NCBI GenBank assembly: GCA_050301795.1
Contig: JBNKZU010000022.1
Span: forward strand, 1-31,912
Source: JBNKZU01 sp050301795
GTDB taxonomy: Bacteria; Pseudomonadota; Gammaproteobacteria; Thiohalomonadales; Thiohalomonadaceae
Length of the DNA stretch: 31,912 nt
Direction of reading: 5' to 3'
The notes under the pieces are model-generated. The model searched no databases and was not told the origin of the DNA. It was given only the letters and a program-made list of their open reading frames with translations. Of this stretch, positions 15,895 through 24,173 are shown piece by piece. Numbering within the stretch: the stretch's first letter is position 1; every line of letters begins with the position of its first letter. Made by a program: the position numbers and the translations under genes.

Positions 15895-16050
15895 TGTTTG
15901 TATCCTATATTTTCAAATAATAGATTTAGCCTTGATCGCTCAAGACGGTGGTGCAGGAAGTGTTACAATCAATTATTGACTACAGGATGTATACGTTGGT
16001 ACAACATCGAAATGGAGCAATTGAATTTTTATAACTTTAACTTTCTAGCG
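15895..16050 (-). promoter_or_regulatory. Long 5' untranslated leader of cspA
   Basis: From the promoter at 16084-16057 the transcript would begin near 16050, giving a leader of about 155 bases. That is close to the length of the temperature-responsive E. coli cspA leader. No open frame was found in it. Conserved cold-box sequence was not confirmed by eye. Confidence 0.5.
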
Positions 16051-16056
16051 TTCCTG

Positions 16057-16084
16057 ATTCTATAGGGTCTGACAAGCAAGTCAA
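16057..16084 (-). promoter_or_regulatory. Sigma-70 promoter of cspA
   Basis: On the minus strand TTGACT (16084-16079), a 16-base spacer and TAGAAT (16062-16057) make a near-consensus promoter. It lies 23 bases after the rluB stop on the same strand. Confidence 0.7.
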
Positions 16085-16107
16085 CTAAATACTTTTGTTT
16101 TATCCGG

Positions 16108-16959
16108 TTATTTTCGGCTTCTTTTGAGTGCTAGTTTTGGTTTGTCTTGTTTTTGATTGGTTCGATAGACACCTTTAGAACTGCGTCTTGTTTTATCAGG
16201 GGTCTCTTCAATCGGTTCATTCTTAAGACCAACCGCTTCACATAGACTATTGACTGAGATCTCATTTAGCTCATCCCATTTACCCGGCTTTAGATCACGT
16301 GGTAACCACATAGGTCCATAGCGAACGCGAATCAATCGACTGACGGTTAACCCCTGCGATTCCCATAATCGTCTTACCTCACGGTTTTTTCCCTCTTTTA
16401 AGGTCACATGGAACCATTGGTTTGCGCCATCACCACCCGTTGATTCGATGGTATTAAACTTTGCGATGCCATCGTCTAATTCGACACCATGCAACAAGTT
16501 TTTAATTACCGCCTCATCAACCTGACCTAACACTCGAACCGCATATTCACGATCAACCTCGGATGAAGGGTGCATTAAACGGTTAGCCAGTTCGCCATCA
16601 TTTGTGAAAAGAAGCACGCCTAATGTGCTGATATCCAGGCGTCCAATGGTTATCCAGCGGCCAATCTTAAGCTTTGGAAGGCGATCAAAGACTGTTTTAC
16701 GACCCTCTGGGTCATGGCGGGTGGTTACCTCTCCTGCGGGTTTGTTGTAGATAAGCACTCGACGACGGCTAACGGTTTTTTGACGACTGCTGATGGCAAG
16801 ACCATCAACTGTAATGTGATCATCGGCTGCGACACGATCACCCAGGGTAGCAATACCGTCATTAACCCTAACGCGACCAGCCTCTATCCAACGCTCCATC
16901 TCACGGCGTGAACCTATTCCAGCTCTGGCCAGTACCTTCTGTAATTTCTCGTCGCTCAT
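16108..16959 (-). CDS. rluB: 23S rRNA pseudouridine synthase RluB
   Basis: The 283-residue protein has an N-terminal S4 RNA-binding domain (KLQKVLARAGIGSRREMERWI, about 6-26) and an RsuA/RluB-type catalytic domain. The catalytic aspartate D109 lies in GRLDISTLGVLLFTNDGE, and the second conserved block is REVRRLWESQGLTVSRLIRVRYG. RluB modifies helix 90 of 23S rRNA (U2605 in E. coli). A lysine/arginine-rich tail from about residue 245 is usual in this group. It follows scpB by two bases at the end of the trpS-scpA-scpB-rluB unit. Confidence 0.94.
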   Translation of the reverse strand: MSDEKLQKVLARAGIGSRREMERWIEAGRVRVNDGIATLGDRVAADDHITVDGLAISSRQKTVSRRRVLIYNKPAGEVTTRHDPEGRKTVFDRLPKLKIGRWITIGRLDISTLGVLLFTNDGELANRLMHPSSEVDREYAVRVLGQVDEAVIKNLLHGVELDDGIAKFNTIESTGGDGANQWFHVTLKEGKNREVRRLWESQGLTVSRLIRVRYGPMWLPRDLKPGKWDELNEISVNSLCEAVGLKNEPIEETPDKTRRSSKGVYRTNQKQDKPKLALKRSRK

Positions 16960-16961
16960 TA

Positions 16962-17717
16962 TTAGTGAATCGTATCAGGAGTTGAGGTGGCTTCGAGATC
17001 GGACACCTCATCAGGTTGATCATCAGATTCGATCTCAGAAAAAGCCTGCTCTTCAGCATCCAGCTCAATTTCAGCAGCGAGTTCCTGCTGCTCTCCGGCA
17101 TCAATATTGATTTCAACATCTGATAAGGTAGGAGCTTCAACTTCACCTGGGAAGCGTAGATCCAACTCGGCATTGAGCTTATCGATATCCTTGATATCGG
17201 CTAATGCAGGGAGATCATCCAGTGTTTTTAGATTGAAATAGTCGAGAAACTCTTTGGTTGTGGCATAAAGACCAGGGCGACCAGGGACATCACGGTGACC
17301 AATCACCCGAACCCAGTTACGTTCCAGCAGTGTCTTCATGATGTTACTGCTTACGGCAACACCGCGAATATCTTCGATCTCAGCACGTGTTATCGGCTGA
17401 CGATAAGCGACTAAGGCCAGTGTTTCGAGCATTGCCCTGGAGTATCTTGGTGGACGCTCCTCCCACAAACGGGAGACCCACGGCGTGACATCTCTTCGGG
17501 TTTGATAGCGGAACCCACTTGCAACCTCGATCAATTCAACACCCCGTCCTTCGCATTGCTGTTGTAGCTGCTCAAGAATTGCTCGAAGTTTCGCTTTTTC
17601 AGGTCGCTCTTGTTCTTGAAATAGTGCTTGCAGGTTATCCAGATTTAAGGGTTTATCTGCGGCAAAAAGCGCTGCTTCAACAACATTTGTCATGAGTTCT
17701 TCAGTAATTTCCGCCAT
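16962..17717 (-). CDS. scpB: Segregation and condensation protein B
   Basis: The 251-residue protein is the winged-helix subunit of the SMC-ScpAB condensin. VVEAALFAADKPLNLDNL opens the first winged helix, and ALVAYRQPITRAEIEDIRGVAVSSNIMKTLLERNWV is the highly conserved second one. The C-terminal 75 residues are acidic and probably disordered, a variable extension. The gene starts five bases after scpA and ends two bases before rluB. No SMC gene is in the window; some gammaproteobacteria keep ScpAB alongside either SMC or MukBEF. Confidence 0.95.
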   Translation of the reverse strand: MAEITEELMTNVVEAALFAADKPLNLDNLQALFQEQERPEKAKLRAILEQLQQQCEGRGVELIEVASGFRYQTRRDVTPWVSRLWEERPPRYSRAMLETLALVAYRQPITRAEIEDIRGVAVSSNIMKTLLERNWVRVIGHRDVPGRPGLYATTKEFLDYFNLKTLDDLPALADIKDIDKLNAELDLRFPGEVEAPTLSDVEINIDAGEQQELAAEIELDAEEQAFSEIESDDQPDEVSDLEATSTPDTIH

Positions 17718-17722
17718 CTGTC

Positions 17723-18568
17723 CTACTCTTCATTCACTGAAACCGATAACTTCACATGGATTGGTGCAAAAGGCTTGGTTTGCACCAGTTCAATCATCGA
17801 CTGTTTAATTAATTCCAATATCGCCATAAACGTAACCACGACACCTCGCTTCCCCTCTTCCACTTTAAATAGTGAGTTGAAATCGGTAAAGCTTTCAGCG
17901 CTAAGCATCTGCAATACACTCGACATCCGCTCCCGAATGGATAGCGGCTCGCGCTGAATATGATGACTTGCAAACATCTCAGCGCGATTCATCACCTCAC
18001 TCATCGCAATCAATAGCTCTTTAAGCTCAACGGTGGGTTGTGGACGCTCACCTTGTTTTTCAGCGGTTTCGATGGTCGCAGTATAGGTATCACGCCCTTC
18101 TCGTGGAAGCTCATCAATCTCTTCAGAGGCCTGTTTGAAGCGTTCATACTCTTGCAATCGACGAACCAGTTCCGCTCGTGGATCCTCTTCGTCTGTTTCT
18201 GTGACAACCCTAGGCAGCAACATCCGAGATTTTATCTCTGCCAAAAGTGCAGCCATCACCAGATAGTCGCCTGCCAGCTCAAGCTGCATATTCTTCATCA
18301 GCTCGACATATTCCATATATTGCTCTGTGATTTCGACAATAGGAATTTCGAGAATATCCAGATTCTGACGTTTAATCAGATACAAAAGTAGATCCAGCGG
18401 CCCCTCAAATGCTTCTAAAAAGACCTCCAGAGCCTGAGGTGGAATAAAGAGATCCTTTGGCATCTCTGTAACTGCCTCACCCTGAACAAGAGCAAAGGGC
18501 ATCTCCTGCTGCGGAGCAGTTGGAAGGTGATGCTTCTGTTCTTTTGTCTGTTCAGTGGCGTCAGTCAT
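17723..18568 (-). CDS. scpA: Segregation and condensation protein A
   Basis: The 281-residue protein is the kleisin subunit that bridges SMC heads. FEGPLDLLLYLIKRQNLDILEIPIVEITEQYMEYV (about 54-88) is the family signature. GDYLVMAALLAEIKSRMLLP follows, and the C-terminal winged helix starts near RGVVVTFMAILELIKQ. An N-terminal extension of about 50 residues precedes the domain. The start codon overlaps the trpS stop (TAATG), so the genes are translationally coupled. It acts in chromosome condensation with the scpB product. Confidence 0.95.
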   Translation of the reverse strand: MTDATEQTKEQKHHLPTAPQQEMPFALVQGEAVTEMPKDLFIPPQALEVFLEAFEGPLDLLLYLIKRQNLDILEIPIVEITEQYMEYVELMKNMQLELAGDYLVMAALLAEIKSRMLLPRVVTETDEEDPRAELVRRLQEYERFKQASEEIDELPREGRDTYTATIETAEKQGERPQPTVELKELLIAMSEVMNRAEMFASHHIQREPLSIRERMSSVLQMLSAESFTDFNSLFKVEEGKRGVVVTFMAILELIKQSMIELVQTKPFAPIHVKLSVSVNEE

Positions 18569-19782
18569 TAAAATCTTAATCCCATAACCTTTCGTACTTC
18601 GCTCATCGTATCACGAGCAACATCTCGTGCGGCTTCGCTGCCTTCGATAATAATATTTCGAACCAGTTCCGGCGAGTTGATATACTCTTGAGCGCGTTGA
18701 TGAATTGGCGTTAATTCATCGTGCACCGATTCAACCACCGGCTTTTTGCAATCAATACAGCCGATACCTGCTGTAGTACACCCTTCACGTACCCATGCTT
18801 TGGTTTCATCACTGGAGTAGACCTGATGTAACTGCCACACCGGACAGAGATCCGGATTACCTGGATCGTTGCGGCGCACTCGATTGGTATCCGTAGGCAT
18901 CTTTAATAACTTCTGTTCAACCTCTATTGGGTCTTCTCGCAATGAGATGGTATTACCATAGGATTTGGACATCTTCTGCCCATCCAGTCCTGGCATTTTT
19001 GAAGCGGGTGTCAGAAGTGGTTGTGGCTCTGCCAAGATAATCTTGCCGCCGCCTTCAAGGTATCCAAATAGACGCTCTTTATCACTAATTGTGATATTTC
19101 CCTGAGTCTCCAAGAGTGCTCTTGCGGTTTCCAGCGCTTCATGATCACCTCGCTCCTGATAGGCATCACGCAGACTACGATAGAGCTTTGCACTCTTTTT
19201 ACCCATCTTTTTCGCCGCAAGTTCTGCCTTCTCCTTGAAGTCAGGCTCCCGACCATAGAGATAATTGAAACGGCGGGCAATCTCACGCGTTAGCTCAACA
19301 TGCACCACCTGATCTTCACCAACGGGTACGGTTGAGGCTCTATACATCAGAATATCCGCTGCCTGAAGCAGTGGGTATCCAAGAAAGCCATAGGTTGCCA
19401 GATCCTTCTCTTTGAGCTTCTCTTGCTGATCTTTATAGGTTGGAACTCGCTCAAGCCAGCTTATCGGCGTAATCATTGAAAGCAGAGTATGAAGCTCTGC
19501 ATGTTCCGGGACTAATGATTGTAGAAAGAGTCGGGCTGAATTTGGATTAACACCAGCGGCAAGCCAATCGATCACCATATCAAGAATGCTCTCTTGAATG
19601 ATTTGGGTGTTTTCATACTCCGTGGTTAAGGCATGCCAGTCAGCAACAAAAAAGAAGCACTCGTGCTCATGCTGTAACTTGAGCCAGTTTTTAAGTACGC
19701 CATGATAGTGGCCAAGATGGAGTTTACCTGTAGGGCGCATGCCGGAGAGTACACGCAGATTATGCGTTTTGATGGTGTCCAA
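18568..19782 (-). CDS. trpS: Tryptophanyl-tRNA synthetase (long form, TTG start)
   Basis: The 404-residue class Ic synthetase charges tRNA-Trp. The HIGH-like motif is TGKLHLGHY (18-26) and the KMSKS motif is at 270-274. An insertion of roughly 70 residues, about 181-250, lies between the Rossmann core and KMSKS, making this longer than the compact form of about 330 residues; similar long forms occur in Pseudomonas-like bacteria. Late cysteines (C371, C374 in GCIDCKK) sit in the anticodon-binding region. The start codon is TTG at 19782; no ATG is available before the HIGH motif except one at M15 that would cut the first strand. It leads the run into scpA, scpB and rluB. Confidence 0.95.
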   Translation of the reverse strand: MDTIKTHNLRVLSGMRPTGKLHLGHYHGVLKNWLKLQHEHECFFFVADWHALTTEYENTQIIQESILDMVIDWLAAGVNPNSARLFLQSLVPEHAELHTLLSMITPISWLERVPTYKDQQEKLKEKDLATYGFLGYPLLQAADILMYRASTVPVGEDQVVHVELTREIARRFNYLYGREPDFKEKAELAAKKMGKKSAKLYRSLRDAYQERGDHEALETARALLETQGNITISDKERLFGYLEGGGKIILAEPQPLLTPASKMPGLDGQKMSKSYGNTISLREDPIEVEQKLLKMPTDTNRVRRNDPGNPDLCPVWQLHQVYSSDETKAWVREGCTTAGIGCIDCKKPVVESVHDELTPIHQRAQEYINSPELVRNIIIEGSEAARDVARDTMSEVRKVMGLRF

Positions 19783-19870
19783 TGTTGTAAATACCTGTCT
19801 ACTTTTTATTTTTGAGGAGGTGAATTCGAAATCGGGGCTTATTGTATCACCTGTGCCGCGCAGATCGAGA

Positions 19871-20551
19871 TTAATTGAGTGTGTAATAGAGATACTGGAA
19901 CTGCTGTACGCTCAAACCTGACATCCAGACAAAGGTAGATATAAATAGCGACACTAATGGTCCGAGGATCTTGCCCAATAACCCTGTGGCTAACAGCGCA
20001 ACCAGAATAATAAACCCGTAAGGCTCGATGCGGGATAGTTGCCATGCCCAGGGTCCTGGAAGCAATCCAACGGCAACGCGACCACCATCCAGCGGGGGAA
20101 GTGGCAACATATTCAGTAGCATTAAAACGGTATTAATCATCATCCCGGCAATACTGATATAGGCTAGATAGTTATTACCAATATCCAGAACGAGTGAGAA
20201 ACGAAGCAATAGCACCCAAAAGATGGCCATCAAAAGATTAGATAGTGGTCCAGCCAATGCGACCAGCGCCATATCCCGTTTTGGAGATCGTAGATTTTCC
20301 CATGTGATCGGCACTGGCTTTGCCCATCCAAAGAGAAACCCTCCAAAGGTGAGTAAGATGCCAGGAATGAGCAGCGTTCCGACAGGATCGATATGTTTAA
20401 CCGGATTCACGGATAATCGCCCCAACATACGTGCCGTTGGATCGCCGAGTTTTAAAGCCATCCACCCGTGAGCAACCTCATGTAAGGTAATTGCAAACAG
20501 TACCGGAATTGCCCATACAGCAATCTTTTGTAACAGTGTTAATTCAAGCAT
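19871..20551 (-). CDS. Site-2-protease-type (M50) integral membrane metalloprotease
   Basis: The 226-residue protein has five or six hydrophobic segments. The zinc site is HEVAHG (H24, E25, H28) in the first helix, and the third ligand is D155 in NMLPLPPLDGGRV. NPVKHIDPVGT and the GPLSNLLMA stretch are also typical of the rhomboid-sized M50 group that lacks PDZ domains. These proteases cut within the membrane; the substrate is unknown. The gene sits between yciO and trpS, a frequent place for this family in gammaproteobacteria. The gap to yciO is 18 bases, so they are probably co-transcribed. Confidence 0.93.
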   Translation of the reverse strand: MLELTLLQKIAVWAIPVLFAITLHEVAHGWMALKLGDPTARMLGRLSVNPVKHIDPVGTLLIPGILLTFGGFLFGWAKPVPITWENLRSPKRDMALVALAGPLSNLLMAIFWVLLLRFSLVLDIGNNYLAYISIAGMMINTVLMLLNMLPLPPLDGGRVAVGLLPGPWAWQLSRIEPYGFIILVALLATGLLGKILGPLVSLFISTFVWMSGLSVQQFQYLYYTLN

Positions 20552-20569
20552 TGATGTGATGTATTCCTG

Positions 20570-21190
20570 TTATTGAAATGGCGATGGATCACCCAAGCCC
20601 ACACGAAGCACATGGGGGACACCATCAATGAAGTCAACCACGGTTGAAGGCTCAAAACTACCGTAACCACCATCGATGATGACATCAACATGGTGCTCTA
20701 ACGATTGTCGCATCTCATACGGATCGCATTCCGGCACGGTTTCACCGGGCATAATCAGTGTCGTGCTCATTAATGGCTCGCCTAACGAATCGAGTAACGC
20801 ATGGGCAATCGCATTATCGGGAACCCGAATACCAATCGTTTTTCGTTTAGGGTGCTGAAGTCGGCGCGGAACTTCGCGGGTTGCATCAAGAATAAAGGTG
20901 TAAGGGCCTGGCGTGACAGCTTTTAGGAGACGATAAACCGTATTATCGACCTTGGCATAGGTTGAGATCTCGGAGAGATCACGACAAACCAGTGTAAAAT
21001 TATGTTTCTCATTCAGACGTCTGATTGCCCGAATACGCTCCAGTGCTGTCTTATCCCCCAAATGACATCCGAGGGCATACCCTGAATCGGTTGGATAGAC
21101 AATCACGCCACCCTGTTTAACAACATCAACCACTTGGTAGATCAATCGTTGCTGTGGATTGTCTGGATGGATTTGAAAGAACTGACTCAT
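20570..21190 (-). CDS. yciO: YciO-type Sua5/YrdC domain protein
   Basis: This 206-residue protein matches E. coli YciO closely in length and wording: the N-terminus SQFFQIHPDNPQQRLIYQ, GGVIVYPTDSGYALGC, NFTLVCRDLSE, TPGPYTFIL, KRKTIGIRVPDN and GEPLMSTTL. YrdC/TsaC relatives make threonylcarbamoyl-AMP for the t6A tRNA modification. YciO is a separate branch whose main role is less clear. The KxR/SxN nucleotide-binding lysine region (RRLNEKHNFTL) is conserved. It lies 18 bases after the end of the rnm gene and before the M50 protease. Confidence 0.95.
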   Translation of the reverse strand: MSQFFQIHPDNPQQRLIYQVVDVVKQGGVIVYPTDSGYALGCHLGDKTALERIRAIRRLNEKHNFTLVCRDLSEISTYAKVDNTVYRLLKAVTPGPYTFILDATREVPRRLQHPKRKTIGIRVPDNAIAHALLDSLGEPLMSTTLIMPGETVPECDPYEMRQSLEHHVDVIIDGGYGSFEPSTVVDFIDGVPHVLRVGLGDPSPFQ

Positions 21191-21208
21191 TTTTATCTCA
21201 TTTATCTA

Positions 21209-22051
21209 CTATTCGGGAAGATCCCAGTCATGCCAAATCGGACGACACCCATCTGGCAACTGCGGTAGTTTACCTAAAGCTATCCACGGACGCTCGGGAT
21301 CATGAAAATCTGAACCGACTGATGCGAGTAATCCTCTTTTTTTTGCCACAGATGCCATTCGAAAGCTATCGTCTCGACTGTGACTTCCAGAGATGACCTC
21401 AAGACCATGCCCACCTGCGGCTCTGAATTGATCAATAAGCTCATTGAGTTTTGTCATTGTAAGCTTATAACGTGCCGGATGAGCTATGACGACCTTCCCT
21501 CCCGATCCAATTAGAACGCTAAGTGCATTATCAAGGCTTGCCCACTGCCCAGGGACATAACCCGGTTTATTTGTCTTTAGATAGTGATTGAAAACATCAC
21601 TTACAGATTTAGCCTTACCTTGTTCTACCAGGAACTGGGCAAAATGGGTACGACTGAGAATCTTACCTTTTGCTCGTTTTTTCACCCAATCATAAGCGCC
21701 ATGTATCCCTTTTTTTGAGAGCCGCCTGTCGATCTCTTCTGCCCGCCAGTTACGAAATGCTCGTGTTTTAGCAAGTAGATCCTGTAGCGGCTGATATTCA
21801 GGATCGATATTCAATCCCACCAAATGAATGGAACGTCCTCGCCAGGTGACGGACATCTCAACACCTGGAATAAGTGTGATTCCGTGATTAACCGCCTCCT
21901 TTTGAGCCTCAGCAACACCTTCGGTATCATCATGATCGGTTAATGCCAGCACATTAATCCCTGCCGCTGATGCATGCTGCACCAGTTCGGTTGGGCTTAA
22001 TGAACCATCTGAGGCTGTTGAGTGGGTGTGGAGGTCAATAGTCAGGGGCAT
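21209..22051 (-). CDS. rnm: PHP-domain 5'-3' exonuclease, RNase AM (YciV/TrpH)
   Basis: The 280-residue protein opens with the PHP metal motif DLHTHSTASDGSLSPTEL and LALTDHDDTEGV. Further ligands appear in IPGVEMSVTW, VIAHPARY, EVISGSHS and GSDFHDPERPW. This is the YciV family, shown in E. coli to trim 5' ends of rRNA and small RNAs (RNase AM) and to hydrolyse 3',5'-bisphosphonucleotides. Length and motif order are normal. The gene starts six bases after the Dph6-like gene and precedes yciO, the same order as near the E. coli trp region. Confidence 0.93.
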   Translation of the reverse strand: MPLTIDLHTHSTASDGSLSPTELVQHASAAGINVLALTDHDDTEGVAEAQKEAVNHGITLIPGVEMSVTWRGRSIHLVGLNIDPEYQPLQDLLAKTRAFRNWRAEEIDRRLSKKGIHGAYDWVKKRAKGKILSRTHFAQFLVEQGKAKSVSDVFNHYLKTNKPGYVPGQWASLDNALSVLIGSGGKVVIAHPARYKLTMTKLNELIDQFRAAGGHGLEVISGSHSRDDSFRMASVAKKRGLLASVGSDFHDPERPWIALGKLPQLPDGCRPIWHDWDLPE

Positions 22052-22057
22052 CGTTAA

Positions 22058-22738
22058 TTAGCACTTTTGGGGTTTAATATCTGCATAGATAAATCTGTCA
22101 CGCTCGACGACCTCACCAATCTCAACATCTATCGCATGTTTAAACATCGGGCCATCAACAACAAAGGTGTGAAACTCGCCATTTTCAGCACATGGGTCAA
22201 CACCCTTTGGGAGCAGTGGTAGCGCTTCTGAAAAAGTTAAGCCTGCAAAGCTCTGATCCAATACGTCAGTATCGACGCAACTGATGTAAGCCTTTAAGCC
22301 CTGCTCAATCATCTGCGCCGCTAATTGAGCCGTTGGAATCTTCCATAAAGGGAAATGTGGTTTGATCGGACTATTTGCAAGATTCTTGATTCGATAGTCA
22401 CGAATATCCTCAAGATAGAGATCACCAAATGCAAATACCTCTATCGATTCCTGTTCACATTGGCGCACAAAACGCTGCATTACCTCAGCATAGGCTTCAT
22501 TACTGCATGGCCAAGGGATCTCAATAATGGTGACAGGAAGCGCGACCGCATCTGCCTGCGCTTTAAGCAGTGTTGTTCTAATTCCATGCATAGCAACTCT
22601 GGAAAATTCACTGTTTACAGTCGTAAAAAGTCCTGTCACCTCATAAGCAGGATCCTGTTGGAGCTGATACAAAGCCCATGCGCTATCTTTGCCACTACTC
22701 CATGAGAGCAGTGTTTTTTTAGGTTGTTGCGATTTCAA
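22058..22738 (-). CDS. Dph6-like (diphthine-ammonia ligase family) ATP pyrophosphatase
   Basis: The 226-residue protein belongs to the adenine-nucleotide alpha-hydrolase fold. The PP-loop is SWSSGKDSAW near residue 13, and FGDLYLEDIRDYR is the family's second motif. LPKGVDPCAENGEFHTFVVDGP is its C-terminal signature. In eukaryotes and archaea this family amidates diphthine on EF2; bacteria lack diphthamide, so the bacterial substrate is unknown. The start is a TTG at 22738 (MKSQQPKKT), as no ATG precedes the PP-loop. It probably leads a unit with rnm, yciO and the M50 gene. Confidence 0.88.
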   Translation of the reverse strand: MKSQQPKKTLLSWSSGKDSAWALYQLQQDPAYEVTGLFTTVNSEFSRVAMHGIRTTLLKAQADAVALPVTIIEIPWPCSNEAYAEVMQRFVRQCEQESIEVFAFGDLYLEDIRDYRIKNLANSPIKPHFPLWKIPTAQLAAQMIEQGLKAYISCVDTDVLDQSFAGLTFSEALPLLPKGVDPCAENGEFHTFVVDGPMFKHAIDVEIGEVVERDRFIYADIKPQKC

Positions 22739-22825
22739 TAGGTATTACCGGGTAATTTTGAATCGATGAGGTACGGTTGCCTGATCATCATTAAGCTGAT
22801 GCAATCGCCTGGTTTTAGATTTGGC

Positions 22826-24100
22826 TTAATCATTCGATGCGTTATCGATCAACGGGTCAATGATTGCGATAACCTCAGGGCTATCCCACTCCAAGCCACC
22901 ATAATAGCCGTAACGAATCTGCCCCCTATGATCGATAACATAGGTTGTGGGAAAAGCGGAGACTCTCCACGACCTGATGCTCTCTCCCGCCTCATCCATC
23001 ATCACAGGATAGAAGGCAGGCACCTTCTTCAAAAAGGTCTCTATTCTCGATTGAGGCTCGCCAATATCAACACTAATGACTTTAAACGGTTGATTTGCAT
23101 AGTGACTATTGAGACGTCCCAATGAAGGGATCTCTTTGACACATGGGGGACACCAGGTCGCCCAGAAATTGACCACTACCACATTGCCACGCAATTGTTC
23201 CAGATCGATGAGTCCATGTTTGATGCTGTTTAAAACTAATGGTGGCGCTTTTGCGTGCATTGATTGCAGACCCGCGAAGGGTTGTATCTTCTGATTATCC
23301 ACCTGAACTGACATATCAGCCGCTGGCTGACGAGGTATCTGGTTCACAGCGGTGAGCAATCGAGTTGCCTGACGAATCTGTCGTGGCAGCAACACACGGG
23401 ATGCCTTTTCATCATCACTGGCATCATCTCTAACCTGAAAGCCATCACTGACACCCTGTAACGGATGGATATATACCGAGCTACCACCGGCCTCAAGATT
23501 TTGACGAAGCTCCTTTAAATACCAAAACTTGGAGGAGAGTTCCGGCTGAAAGATATAGATGGGTAGATCTGTATTTGAGGCGATTGGATGATAATTGAGT
23601 GGCTCCCCTGCCCCTGTAATGCCATCGACAAGGTTAGGATGAAACATAATCATTCCCGAGAGGGGTTTTCGATTTGGGTATTCAAGTTGCCATAAGCGTG
23701 TACCCTCCAGCATCAACCGTGAGCCACGCCCTGTAGAGAGAATATAGTTTTCACTCTGCTCTGAATCGAATTGATGAATCAAATCCTTGATATCAGTGAC
23801 CGGGATCTTGCTATAGCTATATCGTCCAGGTGCAATGAAGTACGTTTCGTGAAGGTTGACCAACCAAACCTCAAAGCCTTCGCTTGCAACAGCTTTGATT
23901 AGGTCGCGCTCATTTTGGTTGATTGAACTAAACTCGGATGGGATCCACAGCAATCTTGTACGACTATCCCCAAAGATCTCGAAAGAGGTCTCAGCGCCGC
24001 TTGGCAGTGTAATTTCGACCTCACGACTCTCCTGAGCACAAAGCGCTGAGGTGGTTAAAAGAGTAAGGCCAATAACAATCTGAACGAGGTGTTTAAACAC
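22826..24100 (-). CDS. Exported two-domain protein: alpha/beta-hydrolase-like (DUF3530-like) plus TlpA thioredoxin
   Basis: A signal peptide (1-22, ending SALCAQ) directs the 424-residue product to the periplasm. Residues about 25-255 resemble an alpha/beta-hydrolase fold of the DUF3530 kind, with STGRGSRLML at the expected nucleophile elbow (S127), although the usual G-x-S-x-G is not intact. Residues about 283-420 are a TlpA/ResA-type thioredoxin with WCPPC (C317, C320) and cis-proline P384 in FPTTYVID. The thioredoxin part probably reduces disulfides, for example during cytochrome c maturation, which would suit the heme-rich genes nearby. The start codon is GTG. The role of the N-terminal domain is unknown. 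Confidence 0.85.
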   Translation of the reverse strand: MFKHLVQIVIGLTLLTTSALCAQESREVEITLPSGAETSFEIFGDSRTRLLWIPSEFSSINQNERDLIKAVASEGFEVWLVNLHETYFIAPGRYSYSKIPVTDIKDLIHQFDSEQSENYILSTGRGSRLMLEGTRLWQLEYPNRKPLSGMIMFHPNLVDGITGAGEPLNYHPIASNTDLPIYIFQPELSSKFWYLKELRQNLEAGGSSVYIHPLQGVSDGFQVRDDASDDEKASRVLLPRQIRQATRLLTAVNQIPRQPAADMSVQVDNQKIQPFAGLQSMHAKAPPLVLNSIKHGLIDLEQLRGNVVVVNFWATWCPPCVKEIPSLGRLNSHYANQPFKVISVDIGEPQSRIETFLKKVPAFYPVMMDEAGESIRSWRVSAFPTTYVIDHRGQIRYGYYGGLEWDSPEVIAIIDPLIDNASND

Positions 24101-24173
24101 GGTTGAATTCTAACTGATATCAAAGGGTACGCATTCAACCATCATCTACAGTTCTAAACAAGTTCAACTATGG

